NCBI GenBank assembly: GCA_015499995.1
Contig: JADNRV010000138.1
Location: forward strand, 62,001 to 126,000
Source: Flammula alnicola
Lineage: Eukaryota > Basidiomycota > Agaricomycetes > Agaricales > Strophariaceae
DNA: 64,000 bases
Direction of reading: 5' to 3'
Below the pieces are notes generated by a model. That model was not told the DNA's origin and made no database searches. It saw only the letters and a program-made list of their open reading frames with translations. This document shows positions 21,587 through 33,359 of this stretch, piece after piece; positions within the stretch are counted from its first letter, which is position 1, and each line of letters opens with the position of its first letter. Made by a program: the position numbers and the translations under genes.

Positions 21587-22161
21587 ATATGTATCGATGT
21601 AGTTCAAATTCTGCAAAAAGTAGTGATGTGGGAGATGGCTAATAACGACAAATTTAAACGTTGTATGACCTCGGGCGTCATCGCCATCGTGAATCATTTT
21701 CTTGAAAAGCATATATCGACACCTCGATATCAAAAAATCCGAGGAGACGGAGAACTGGGGGCCCATTAATTAACTATTAATTGACCCTATGATAATCTGA
21801 AAACTTGAGAAGATGCGTGGTATCCGCTGATAGGAAGGTTACTTACGAAGATAATGAATCCTGGAACTCGATTACGAGCCCAATCTCAAACGTCCTTCAA
21901 TCTCGGAGTCATCTACAGACAACGAATAGAGTCTGATGCTACCTTTACTTGCGATCATCGGCGCAGCGTTTCATAAAAGTTTGAAATGACAGTCGAGGGA
22001 CAATGTCGAAGTTAGATGGGGCGCGGGAAAGCCATGTCAGCAATGAGATAAGATAAGATATGTACAAGTACATAGCTGGCGGAAAAATCCGGAATGCAGC
22101 AAATTTCCCAGGAGGCCAGTTGAACGTTAGACTCGCTCACCACCGTCCTTATTCCGCAAAA
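21587..22161. other. Intergenic with GATA-like motifs
   Basis: No gene. Overlapping GATAAG motifs occur at about 22045-22060, roughly 100 bp before the ATP synthase g start, and could be GATA-factor sites. Confidence 0.35.
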
Positions 22162-22818
22162 ATGCGCCCAGCGTTCCACTCATTAGCTCGTCAAGTGCTG
22201 AGGCAACAGTCCTCGAAACGCTTCGCATCCTCGACAACCGAGTCGACCCAAAAGAAGGCACAGGATGCTCTCTCAGCCGCACAGAAGAACGCGGGCAAGT
22301 TCTTGGAGAGCGCGAAAAAGTTCTTGGAGCCCGTTGGAGACAAGGCTGGACAACTGCTAGGCTGTACGTCCTTCTTTATATCCTCGTTTTCCCGCCGCGG
22401 AACGGGCGATGTTGGGTGTTCATGCGCTTCGTCACGTCACCATTGGGATGAGCCCAACAGGAGAACTAATGCGGATCCTTTTCATAGCATATAAGCAACC
22501 TCTGTACTACAATTTCGCCGTAACGAAGGAAATTTTCAAGCAGATCTACGTGAAGGAGGGGCTGCAGCCACCCACACTCGCGGACTTCCGCTACGCCTAC
22601 TCTTCACTGTGGTCACAGGTCAGCAAACCCGCCCTGGTCGGCAACCTCGTTAAAAGCGGAGACCTTGGTCGCGTGGGTATTTACGGGCTGCAGGCATATG
22701 GCATTTTTAAGGTGAGTGCAGCACTTTTGATTGAGCTGATTCTAGGGCTGATTCAGATGTTTTTCAGATTGGAGAGATTATTGGACGACGGAGTGTTGTC
22801 GGCTACAACGTCGATTAG
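22162..22818 (+). CDS. ATP20: Mitochondrial F1Fo ATP synthase subunit g
   Basis: Exons 22162-22363, 22488-22711, 22768-22818; 158 aa. The N-terminus (MRPAFHSLARQVLRQQSSKRFASS) is rich in R, S and A and lacks acids, as expected for a mitochondrial presequence. It is followed by a helical stretch KKAQDALSAAQKNAGKFLES, then the conserved subunit g core YKQPLYYNFAVTKEIFKQIY...EGLQPPTLADF and a short membrane helix near GRVGIYGLQAYGIFKIGEIIGRRSVVGY. This last part holds the GxxxG-type motif used in ATP synthase dimerisation in family members. Subunit g sits in the inner membrane and helps dimerise the enzyme and shape cristae. All splice phases fit and the frame is intact. Confidence 0.92.
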
Positions 22819-23124
22819 ATCGTCTCAAGCACAGACACTTTATAAATATATACTCCTTTAGACATCCGCTGCCTACTGCTCCTGAGGACCGCGGACAATG
22901 GTCGCTGCAAGTTCGGATTTCCATGCAGCGCCTGTACTTTCAAGGCTCAACTTCCTGCGTGCTCGTCAAGGCTTTTCGAAATGCCACCCTGCCCTAGAGT
23001 TTTCCCATCACCGGCCCCTTTCGCGGTGGTGCGCGCGTTTTGGTTCTTTTTCCCGTGTCACGCGACGAGAAATTAATTCCCCTTCAACTTGCTCACTTTT
23101 TTTTCCCCCTCAGGAGCTTCAATA
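22819..23124. other. Short intergenic stretch
   Basis: Polypyrimidine-rich (TTTTTTTTCCCCC at about 23097-23112) before an exon-like stretch. No gene supported. Confidence 0.35.
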
Positions 23125-23800
23125 GCGTGGCAAACACGACGCGCCATACGGACTCCAGGCGGACGTCGGAGGTCCCGCCAGCTACATTGAAGACTGGATC
23201 GACATCTCGAATCTACTCAAACAGAATCCTCGAATTCGATGGCTCAAGAATGGTACGTCTATATTCCTTCTTTTCTTTGCATGCCACCCCCATAGTCGAA
23301 TCCATTTCACTTTACTTCCCAGATCCAGCATCGGCCATGCGTTAAGCCTCGGACACTGCTAAGTGCGCAGACTGAAGTTCTGGTCTATGCTCAGCCTGGA
23401 CCTTTGATCGACAAGACCTCTGTCAGTCGGTCCTGCTACCCCGGTTTAGCGCCTTAAGTATTAACGAATACCCTCCTTAGCCCAGACCCCTCCCTCTTCC
23501 CCGAGAGCTGTGATTTTTCAGGACTTTAGATGAGAAAGAGGCAAGAGCGAGATGGTAAAACTGGAGTTCGGTATTGGTTGGGGGTCGGGTGAGCTTCACT
23601 GTATTACGCCTGCAGGCACATTTTTGCTAACTTTCGCTCGTTTAGCTTTCCTGCGCATATCAATAGCAGAGCGCAAGAACAATCCTCTGTCGATTCCAAT
23701 TGTCGATACAGGTCCTTGAACTTAGGAGTTAGGAATAGGAATTGCCACAGGAATAGGCTTTGGCGCTGTATATGTTACTTCTGTATGTGATTTTCCCCCA
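23125..23800 (+). pseudogene. Decayed spliced gene, product not recognised
   Basis: Pieces with splice sites are visible: DVGGPASYIEDWIDISNLLK ... NPRIRWLKN ending at a GTACGT donor (about 23251), then IQHRPCVKPRTLLSAQTEVL ... AQPGPLIDKTS, then MVKLEFGIGWGS and AFLRISIAERKNNPLSIPIV, and finally GIGIATGIGFGAVYVTSV. The joins are out of phase by one nucleotide or meet stops. The last piece is glycine-rich and hydrophobic and could be a membrane segment. I do not recognise the family. Confidence 0.3.
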
Positions 23801-25962
23801 TTCTATGGTACGACCGTCGTCCAAAATTCGTTACCGGTAGATGATCGTGTTTTGCCCTCGGAGCCTTTGCCGAGCCAACTTGAGGATGGAATGAGGATGA
23901 GGCATGCTAAGCGTTCGACTTCGTCCACGCGGACTCTATGCCAGCTTTCTCAGGGTGTCGAGGAAGCGAAAATGCAACTTTTCTTTCTTTCTTTGTTCCC
24001 TGCCTGGCTGCTGATTACTCCCATGGCTGATAGGAGGTTGCCACGCAATAGCGAACGCCTCAACATCAGACGCTTCCCCATTCCAAGCATGTGCTCCGAC
24101 CGTGATTCACGTAATCCAGTCCTCCAAACCTGGTAAAAATGGGAGAGTGGCTTACTCGTCTGCAAGACGACACATCGACCCTTGTTTACCTTTCGGAGCA
24201 CTGCTTGGATCGTGCTGACCTCGACTTTTCGAAGTTGAGGGATGACGATTTGTCTTGTCTCCCCAATCGTCCAGCATGATACGTCAGGACAATGACTCCT
24301 CTCATGATCGACTTTTCCAGGACGACGTTAGGGCCAGTTGAGGGTTGAAAGTATCTCAACGCCAGCGCGAGCTGCTGTTTGTGTACTCGTACATCAGGTC
24401 GATGTTGGATTTGTGAAGTGAAACCCGTTTTCTCGTCGTTGCTTGAGACGACGGGCCGTGGTGCGTTTTCTTGATTTACATTGTCGAGTCAAGCTACTTC
24501 GATTAATCGTGAACATTTTCTAGCTTTTCATGTCCATGGACCTTCGTATGATTGTCGTTTGCCACATCGTACCTCTGGGTTATCGTATCACGAACGTTCG
24601 CATGGTGGTAGCATTTCGGATTACTCCTGGACATAGACGCTCATGAGCTGCAGCAGATCAACAATGAGAGTAGGCTTCGCCTTTGGAGCTTATATTACAT
24701 AGTTCGTCGTTGTCGAGCGGCTACGGCTTCTTTCAGCTGCAGTGTTGCATCTTGACAGAACTCATTGGAGTGCTCGGCTTCGTTGGCCCTGCTACTGCAG
24801 TGTAACGTTTAGTTCTCTAGGTTTTGCCCCGAAGTCCGCATTCAAAGTGTTCGTCACTCATGGATACTACAGGGGCTGTGCTACTGATGAGTCCAATTTC
24901 CGTCAGGATTGCTTACCACGAATATCCTGTCAAGGCGATTGCCGCACCACCTGTCTGATTTTGGTGCCGTGCTCCAACGTGGTAATTCGCGCGCGTTCTG
25001 AGATGGAATATGACAGGCGTGGATCTGGTAGCTATGTACCTTTTCAAGGATTTGTTGTTTCGGGGATTCTGTACTAATACAAGACCCAGCGTAGATCAAG
25101 AACCCATTGGCATAAAAATCCATTTGGGATCGACGACAATCTCGATCTACTTGAGAACTATTCAACGGACACGGGTTAGACAGGATACGCCCATCCCCTA
25201 CGCACTTCGCTTCGAGAAGCCTGACGTGCGACTTTCAAATTTGAATTCAAATTCCTGGCGAGGCATGATAGAACAGTCGGCACGAGTAAAGGTTTTTCGT
25301 TCACGTGTCATTCTTTTCAACATCCAGCATCACCACGTACTCCACTTCGTCATATCTGTCGTGTGCATTAGATACCTCGGTTGATGTTCCCAACGAGCCA
25401 TACGTTGTTGATACGTTGGGTAGATAAAATGGCGGTTTGGACTGCTCCAAGATACAGGTTCTAGTCGACCGTGCTGGTTCTTCATTCTTCCCTCTGAAAT
25501 TTATTCGCTCGTGCAGCGCTCATACCTTGGTTGGTTTCAGCTTGTCCGTAGGTACTCGAGTAGACTTTTTGCTAACTTGAGAGGCAAATTTACTATAGTT
25601 ACGATTGTCTCGGGAACTCTGACGAAATTTGCTTGCCGGAGCACTCTACCGTGTCCATGTCAACTCCGGCTGACGTCTATCGTGGACGTTGTGGGATGCA
25701 ATTCGGTATGAATAGACTTGCACCTACGTCTTCGATAGCGTGTTGTTCCAAGGATTCGAGTCCGGGAGCAATCAGCTGTATTACCTTAAGCTTCATGGAT
25801 TCACTCAATCACTATCCACAGGAGACGGGTGAGACGGGGTACGCCTGTCCGCAGACCATTACAATACTTTCCTGACATGTGACTTTCAAATTTGAATTCA
25901 ATACCAAGGCGCCGTACGATAGGACCATCGGCATCGCATCCGAGGAGGAACAAAGTAAACTG
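23801..25962. other. Gene-poor region with a diverged long-spaced repeat
   Basis: No gene supported. A 30-bp segment containing GACTTTCAAATTTGAATTCA occurs at 25221-25250 and 25872-25901 (651 bp apart), and similarity continues past it (GATAGNACNNTCGGCA). This suggests an old tandem duplication of about 650 bp that has largely decayed. Confidence 0.4.
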
Positions 25963-26536
25963 TCATAGTTTAGGTGGGCTCTTTTTCCGCAACTCGAATC
26001 CTTTGATGAAATGCCTTCGGTGTTCAGGAAATAACTCTGTCCTAGGAACTGAATGGAAAATGTTTGGGTGAGATACTCGAACTGAATTGAACATCAATAT
26101 TGCGACTTACTCCAGTCAACTTCATCGTCCAAGGTCCCGTACGCAATTATCCCAAGCTTCAATCTGTTGGGATCATTTGCCACGGAGCGAAGGAAGACAT
26201 TGGAGCCGCATTCGGAACAGAAGTAACGATTAAGTCGCACGCCAGCGGCCGTGTCGTCGTCGTGGTATATTTTCAACTTCTCTTCCCCTTGCAAAACACG
26301 TATGTTCTATTGCGATGTAGAAAGTATCACTATTCAGCATTTATAGTCGTAGATAGAATTCTTACCTCTTCGCTGAAAAACACATTAGTCATGAACGCGG
26401 ACCCGGTCGCCTTTCTACAGTTCGGGCAGTTGCAGACGCGCATGGTGATGGGTTCGCCGACGACTTGATACTTGATGGATTTACACAAACAAGAACCATT
26501 CCGGACCTTGGTCGATCTCTCAGGAGCAGGTGACAT
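25963..26536 (-). CDS. GFA-family (glutathione-dependent formaldehyde-activating-like) protein, copy 1
   Basis: Minus-strand exons 26366-26536, 26111-26306, 25963-26048; 150 aa. Start MSPAPERSTKVR matches copy 2. The zinc-binding cysteines of the GFA/CENP-V fold are all present: GSCLCKS, CNCPNCRKATGSAF and FCSECGSNVFLR. The C-terminus reads WIPRTELFPEHRRHFIKGFE. Most members have no proven substrate; the founding enzyme aids condensation of formaldehyde with glutathione. Exon lengths (171, 196, 86) nearly equal those of copy 2 (171, 196, 83), and the two lie 0.6 kb apart in the same orientation, so this is a tandem duplication. Confidence 0.88.
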
Positions 26537-27122
26537 TCCGGGATACGAGAAATCGGACGCAACTCTGATATCGGGGAGCACTCAGCGAGCACTGTTGGAG
26601 CTATGTGGGTGTTGGTACGCTGTCAATAACAAACTCGTACCATGCTGGACTCTAAATATGACAATCAAGCCACCGGCAAGTGTTCTACTTGAATACCCGG
26701 ACCGCCGGCTGCACTTTGCACTCCGCTCAAACTGAGCTAAATACAAAACAAAAGAAAGGTCAGTAAGCGTTAAGAATAACATCAGCGTCTTCGTTAGAGC
26801 GAAATCATAATCAAAATCAAAATTAGGCAGCTGCCGTGAACGTATGGAGATGATCTTCACATGTACATACAACATCGATAGCGTCGCATCGACACCTCGG
26901 GGATGCCTCGGGCTTCAGTAATTTCCACCAGCCGAATAGCACTTAGGGCAGCATCTTACTAATGACAATGTCCTGGTCGCACGACCATCTGCCACAGCGC
27001 AAACGGAGGCTACAGCGGCATCCTCGAGGAACGAGAGAATGCTTGAAGCAACGAGCCTGCTCGTAGGTAGGCAGTATATTTGCGGCAGACGGGCGCTTAA
27101 AGAATTCTAGTCATGAAGAGGG
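26537..27122. other. Spacer between the two GFA genes
   Basis: No gene. It must hold the promoter of copy 1 and the 3' end of copy 2; a short AAAATCATAATCAAAATCAA-type AT-rich stretch lies at about 26800-26830. Confidence 0.4.
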
Positions 27123-27695
27123 TCAAGCCAAATGACATGGGGTTTTAATCTCTATCCCTTTTACATACGGCCGTCGAAGTTCGGGCCACACCTCTACCTG
27201 GGGAACTATTGGATGATGTGCGTTAACTTGAATCGTACGATGATCCATTAGAGTAAAACTTACCCCAATCCACCTCTTCGTTCAATGTACCATGGGATAT
27301 GATCTTGTAGTCGAGCTCCAAAGCCCTTTTATTCGTCGGTCTCAGGAATATGTTAGATCCGCATTCTGAGCAGAAATAGCGATCAAGGGGGGCGCCGCTC
27401 GCGGTCTCGGGGTCAGGAAACACCTTGAGCTTATCTTCTCCTTCTACCACTCGGACTTGCTAAATGTAAAATGATGAGCGACCCGCAAATTCAATTACCC
27501 GACGAGAGCAAACGTTCTACACACCTTGCCAGTGAAGAAGACATTCGACATGAACGCGGAGCCGCTTGCTCGTCTGCAATTCTGGCAATGGCAGATGCGG
27601 AACGTGATTGGGTCACCATAAACCTGGTACTTGACTGATTTGCAGAGACAAGACCCTGTCCGGACCTTTGTTAGAGGAGACGGTTCGAGAGACAT
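27123..27695 (-). CDS. GFA-family protein, copy 2
   Basis: Minus-strand exons 27525-27695, 27264-27459, 27123-27205; 149 aa. Start MSLEPSPLTKVRTGSCLC. Zinc ligands: GSCLCKS, CHCQNCRRASGSAF, FCSECGSNIFLR. The tail reads WVPQVEVWPELRRPYVKGIE. Substrate unknown. The protein differs at many positions from copy 1 while intron positions and phases are kept, so the duplication is not recent. Both copies keep open frames, suggesting both are functional. Confidence 0.88.
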
Positions 27696-27925
27696 ATCAA
27701 TTTAGAGACGTCGTAACGACTCGCTTGAGGCCTTTTTGTGGTTTTCAGTGCGCAGTGATAGCAGATGTATATCATTTCTAAGCGAAGCAGAAAATTCTAA
27801 ACCTATTTATGAAACTACATAGTTCTGACTATGTACGGTAAAGAATCTTCCTCGTCTGTTCTATTCTTATGATTTTGCCACAGCAAGGGGGACCGCGGTC
27901 CCAATAAATCGCCTAGTAACTTCTC

Positions 27926-28986
27926 ATCCCCAGTGAAAAGTCCGTCGAGGGCGGTCAATCGTGATCAAGGTTTTCAACAAGCTCTGAGGGCCTTGAATTG
28001 GCTTGAATTAGCTCGATTTTCTTTAGATTGGATCAAAATAAATCAAGGCTGTCCGAGACCCGCAAAGGGATGTCATCGATATCCATTTTGATGCACCTCG
28101 TTTGATGGGTCTTATTTCCAATGGAATTCTCTCACACGGTCAATCCATTTTCTTCGTTCTCGATGCCCCTCGATCGTATAATGCCATGAAATCAGAAATT
28201 GAATAAAAAATATATTCCTGCTACACTATGGAAAGTAGACAGAAATACTAGGATATTGACGACTGAAGTATACATATATATATTGTAGCCCATTAATTCC
28301 TCACCAAATCCTCGACTTGGAAGTGTTCCGTAGACTGTCTTCTTACTTCCGTACTGGAGGGCCACCTATGCGATGATGACGACCATGTGAGCAGACGGGA
28401 GATGTGGAAGGAAGGTAATTACTTACCATGAGAATAGCCAGGCTCGTAGGAAAGACCCTGATGAGAATCAGATGAAGGGGAAGATTGAGAGGTGCAGACG
28501 ATGATGTAGGAGGGTTTGGATAGCAGCCACAACTTCTGCTACTCCGGATTGAATGAGTCGTCATTTAATAAGAAACCATGGAGATACAGAAAGAGACTCA
28601 CGAGGTCGTCTGGACGAGTTTCAAGCTGTAGAAGGATGTGGGGGGAAGCAAGAAGGCGTGTGCTGGCAAGGAACACAAGTCGGGCTCTTATAAAGTCCTT
28701 ATTTCTCACGGGAAACACAAGAGTTGGTTTGTTCAACCGTTATTTCGACTGACCTTGGAGTACCTCGAATTAACGAACTTGGGCTAACATTGGGCTTGCT
28801 TCAAGCTTGCTTTTTGATTAATTTTGGGTTGAATTAGATTCAAGTTGGATTAAACTTCGAATAAATTTGAATCCCAGGACTATGGGAAATTTGATCGCTA
28901 GACTTGACCAACCTCGATCTGCCTAAATTCATCAAACTCTGCCTCGAAATGCCTTGAAATCCCTCGATGGACTTTTCACTGGGGAT
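27926..28986. mobile_element. Non-autonomous inverted-repeat element (MITE-like, possibly hAT)
   Basis: A 26-bp terminal inverted repeat with one mismatch bounds 1061 bp: left 27926-27951 (ATCCCCAGTGAAAAGTCC...), right 28961-28986. Subterminal regions on both sides are AT-rich and repeat TTGAATT/TTGGATT motifs. No transposase is encoded; a central part (28340-28750) has only short frames. The internal CAGTG next to the ends recalls hAT termini, but no 8-bp or other target-site duplication is evident, so superfamily assignment is open. Confidence 0.65.
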
Positions 28987-29734
28987 CATCATTGACCGGA
29001 CATAACAATTGTACAACCCGTATGACATTGCAGGCTCGGTTGGGAACCCCATAGCCACATCTTTTGTTGAATAGATGCTGTCTTGGAATTCCATCTCACG
29101 TATCTTTTTGGTTTGACATTATAACCTGAGGCCCGGATTGGAGACATTTATAAAACACGCACGGTGAAGCTACACTCATTCCATATCCTGCGCTGACATC
29201 GGCGGCCACGACCCGAGGATGGAGTATGCCATACGTTGTCGAGTGAGACGGACGGATCTGCATTGGATTCAATCTGGTATGGGATCTGGACGCTCGTGTA
29301 GATTAGATTAGATTACTACGTGGCTGTGCATGTCTGCAAGCGATACAGAAATCCCGTAACACTTTGCCTCCGTTGTTATACTCCACGGCGCTGCTTTGAC
29401 GCGTTCCAGAACTCATGAGCACTCGCTCCCGATGGGATTCCTATACAATTTATAGGGTAAAGAAATCTTGGCAGATTGGACTGCAAACTTGAATACAACT
29501 TAATCGTCATCACCGACATTGCGACTCTCGAGTCTCAATTTGTGTACCGTCAAACCTTTCCCCGGCTGCGATGTCGGAGCTGGCATTCTGACAATGTGGA
29601 ATGGGACGTACTACCGTCCATTGAGATATAGTGATTACGCAGAAAGAGTGGCACAGCAGGCCACCTTACACTCCGCCCAGGCCGAACGTCGAGATAAAGG
29701 TATGGATTTATGGATTCCGTTGTTCATCTGTTGT
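28987..29734. other. Intergenic, no gene recognised
   Basis: Lies between the MITE-like element and the 3' end of the F-box gene. Short frames only. Confidence 0.4.
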
Positions 29735-31225
29735 CTATGACTCTGTAAATATCCTCCACCCGAGGTCCAAAACCTTTCTCTTCAATTCCGGAAGCCTGTT
29801 CCCTATTTCTTGAGCATACCACTGGGGCATGATGCGCGAATCCAGAGTGATAAACACCCTTTGTAAGCCAATCCACTTCTTTTTGCTCAATGCCTCATTC
29901 AAGATGCACCACACCTCATCGTTGGCAAAGTCCTCCAGGAGGACAGCGGAGGCATTTCCGACCCCGAATTTAATCTCAACATCGATGTTGATTCGAATTT
30001 CCCTGATCGCGCTGGCATTGGCATCCGGCATGTTTTCAAATAGATCGCCCAACCAGTGCAGCTCCCCGTTATACCTATCCTCCATCAGGAGCTTCCAATA
30101 GGACACGCCAAAATCCAGTATTGTGAGCCGACCTTGCTGGATACTGGAGTTGGCTAGGGATATAGGTGAGAACGCCCGAGTGAACCATCCGTCGGTTAAT
30201 AACGATCCAGCCTCCGTCGGCTGAATAGCGCGCAAGAGATTTTCCAGTGCGGCGTTGTCCATTTCATTTGCGACAGACATCTCATTGGTCGAGAGATTTG
30301 GTCGGGCGTTACTGAGTCCTAAGCCAACTGTACTTAGCGATAGGACCTGGATGCTCGTTCTGAATACATCCAGACAGACGGCAGCCTCCCGTATGCATCT
30401 CCAGTTTGCGATTGAGAGCGAGAATACCTCGATGCCAGGCAATGCGCAGTCGCACGCAAGCCAATGCTCCAAGATAGTTCCACCATGGCGTACGTCAACA
30501 AATTGAGCGGGTTGGCCGTCGATTAATGTATCCGACGGCTCATAGAAGAATTTCTTGAGTTCCAAAGGCCCCGGGTGGTACTTGATGTTCGTTGAAATCG
30601 CTGCAAAGCGGCACTGCGCTACGTAAAGCTCTTCCACGGATAAAAGTGATTTCGACAATTTAGCCGGTAAGTTTTTCAGTCCCCTCAGCGTGGCCACCTT
30701 GACTGTCTTCCTTCGAAAGAGTTGTTGAATGGAAGATGAAACGTCATCCCAGTTGATGAGACCCTGGCGATGGTTGAAAGAGACGGTGACCTCTCGCAAA
30801 GCTCCAAGCCTGCCAAGGATTTGAGACAGAATGGAGTTGTTATCCGTTATTTGGTGATAATTCTCTCTACTGCCTCCCCATCTGTCGGAATGCAAAAGAC
30901 TAAGGCGGTGTATTTCTGACGTGCGGTCTGAGGTGTTATTGTGTGCGGAGTGGAAGTTGTTGTGTGTGTGGTCTGTGATGATGAAGGTCCTCACGAAAGT
31001 CGTGATTTCTGGACAGCGAGAGAGGAGAGCATTAAATTTCTGGAGATTTGGCGTCGCATGGAATCGGTCGAGATTAACTGTGTATCTCTTGAAATACAAG
31101 GAGCGACAAACGCTCAAAAACATGCTCGAAATCAGAGCGATGTAACTGAGAGGGCTCTGCTGGAGGACAATCTCTTCTACGATCAAGCGAACAACGTCCT
31201 ATGGGAGGGACGTTATTTTCGACAT
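29735..31225 (-). pseudogene. F-box/LRR-like protein gene with in-frame TAG at codon 9
   Basis: The minus strand from ATG 31225 reads MSKITSLP, then TAG (31201-31199), then DVVRLIVEEIVLQQ and an uninterrupted frame of about 487 codons to 29735. The broken motif is the classic F-box opening L-P-x-D-V-x-R-x-I-V-E, so the stop replaces a single residue inside the F-box. The long frame continues with F-box helices (SYIALISSMFLSVCRSLYFK) and LRR-like segments (LSLSTVGLGL, LTILDFGVSYWKLLM). Initiation downstream would lose half of the F-box. No intron is needed. Either a fresh nonsense mutation, stop readthrough, or a sequencing error; the rest of the frame shows no decay. Confidence 0.7.
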
Positions 31226-32850
31226 AGCAGAAACGAGAAACGGAGGGAGACACGTTGAATGTGGCCTTTTTTTTTGTTTTGATGCACCCACTTTGGGCCA
31301 TGTTGAAATCAGAATAGGGGCGGCCGGCACTCGTGGTGTGCTCGAACATTGGTTTCTAATGTGCTTTGATGGCATTGTTCCTTCTTCTCCGTGTCAGTCA
31401 GATGGAAAAGTCGACACGGGCCAGATAACAAAATTCCATCAATTTGAAGCGGTCGCCATAAAAGGAGACTGTGGCAAAGCGAGTTTCCGGTCCGGTGCGC
31501 GCAAGTATTGTTTGCACATGTTTGCCCTCCTTCAACATGCACTCTTTCTGCTTTTCTGCGTACCTGGTAAGTCCTTAACACCTCCGTAGATTCTCTGTCC
31601 CTGCTCAGTGGCTCCGACGAGCCACAAACCTGAACCCAAACGACTTGCCTTCCCTCCAGGTCCATGAAAACCGTGTTTGACACCAAGCGCATCGCCGCGC
31701 ATTACGCCCTTCTACATTGCGGGAGCCATAACATTGTGCTCCATGTACTCGCTCAGTGCATGTCGTTTTTATTCAATACATTCTTTGCATCTGATGCCAA
31801 CATTAGTACAGTGAGCGGGAAAAGCTCGGAACATCATTAGGTTGTAAACTTGGATTACTAGGGATCTGGTTTAGAAAGTCGCAGGGCAAGAACGAGGGGA
31901 TGGCTGTGTGAGACGATACCTCATTTTGAGGCCGCCGGTACGTCGACTTTTCATATGTTGCTCTCTCTGACACAGCTTGTCTAACTTGGGCGGCAATCTA
32001 TCATAGATTGTGCCGTTACGTTTGAGATGTTAGGTGTGTTTCAACTTTCTTCTATGCTGAGTTGCAACCTTTAATCTCACAGCTATTGCAGCGTTGCGAA
32101 GCGGGAGGTGTCTACATCCCGAAGCAGTCAGCAAATGACGGGAGTTGGAGACCCAACTATCCTGTGTGACTGCCCCTCGCCACCTCCTGCTGCAATGACT
32201 GTGGTCGATAGTGATAGATAGTGAAATGCCGGCTCCGGCTCCAGCCTGGAGGTGCACTTGATCGTTTGGCGCAGCGCCGTTGGGTTCGGTGATAATGAAT
32301 TGCACAAACGGTATGTACTCGTTTAAACACGAGGTCGAGAGCGACGATACCTACCTGTTTCCTAGGGCGACGACTAGCCAGCCTGTCCGTGCATGTACTT
32401 TCAAGACGAACATCAATATTACCAACCCTCTCGGCGGCCAAGGCTCATAAACGCCAAACAATCGGGGGTTGTGACACTGGAAGGTGGGGTATACGTATAC
32501 GTCAACCGCACTGCCTGACCCCTACTTGTTGTTGTCTGACACCTATCTATTAGGTTATCTACATACCGGTTGGTATTTTAAAATGTCTCCGTTACCTGCC
32601 GTATTTTATAGAAACAGAGGCAGAGTTTTGGCAGATTCATATTCTTCTGGGTCAGTCCATCCACGCGTTATTGAATGCGTACACTGAAAATCTGTCTCAG
32701 ATTCGCCATTATATGATCTTACTCGTCGTATTCAACACTCTTCAGATACACACATTTGCAATACCTGGGGTAGTCACGCGTTCTCTGTACGTTTTCTTCC
32801 ATAATATTAAGTACGTCGATTCAGTCTCAAGACCCGTTTTCAACTCCTAG
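31226..32850. other. Intergenic, unassigned
   Basis: No gene supported. Frames at 31300-31700 and 32030-32440 have no recognised domain. The 5' part of the DUF6533-like gene would be expected at about 31900-32840, but no convincing exons were found. Confidence 0.35.
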
Positions 32851-33359
32851 GTGTGTTGCGGTCGATCCAATGACACAAGTGGCAGGCGCCATCAGTCTCT
32901 GGTCAGTGAAGATCGTCTTGCAGATGCGGATTTACGTTCTTTATAAGCGCTCAAGAAAGGTGTGTTAAATAATTCTGTGGTTTATACGTGCGGCTTAGAG
33001 GAGCAGATAGCCACATTTAACGGAATTCTGTTCGCTGTTTCCCTTGCACTTTTTCTCTGGATTATGGTCAAGAATACCATACGTTGGAACCTCATGATTG
33101 TCCAACTCGTGCATTTGCCCTTGATGGGATGCCCAGTCATCAATGGCGGTAGCCAGCGAGCTCAGTGGATTCCTGGTACGCCCAGGAGTTCTTTCTATCT
33201 GATTATACAAATGCATTCCAGCAACTATATTCGAAATTGTTCTTTTCAGATTTGCATTATATATATAAGGCCGTTGTGTCGACTGCTGCACAAACAAAGC
33301 TGAATCGACGGCCGTCACTTACGGCGTCCTTGTTGCACGAGAACATTCTTTATTTCTTC
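32851..33359 (+). pseudogene. DUF6533-like membrane protein, internal fragment
   Basis: Three exons join in phase: 32851-32959 (MTQVAGAISLWSVKIVLQMR IYVLYKRSRK), 33007-33175 (IATFNGILFAVSLALFLWIM ... LPLMGCPVINGG ... QWIP) and 33222-33359 (ATIFEIVLFRFALYIYKAVV ... SLTASLLHENILYFF). This is the middle and C-terminal half of the basidiomycete DUF6533 seven-span family, of unknown function. Neither the N-terminal DUF6533 segment nor the last span can be found in phase, so it appears truncated on both sides. Confidence 0.6.

Noticed and set aside
27923..28994. 8-bp hAT target-site duplication around the MITE-like element
   Set aside because: The 8-mers next to CAGTG (CTCATCCC and GGGATCAT) are partly inverted, not direct, repeats, so they belong to the terminal inverted repeat.
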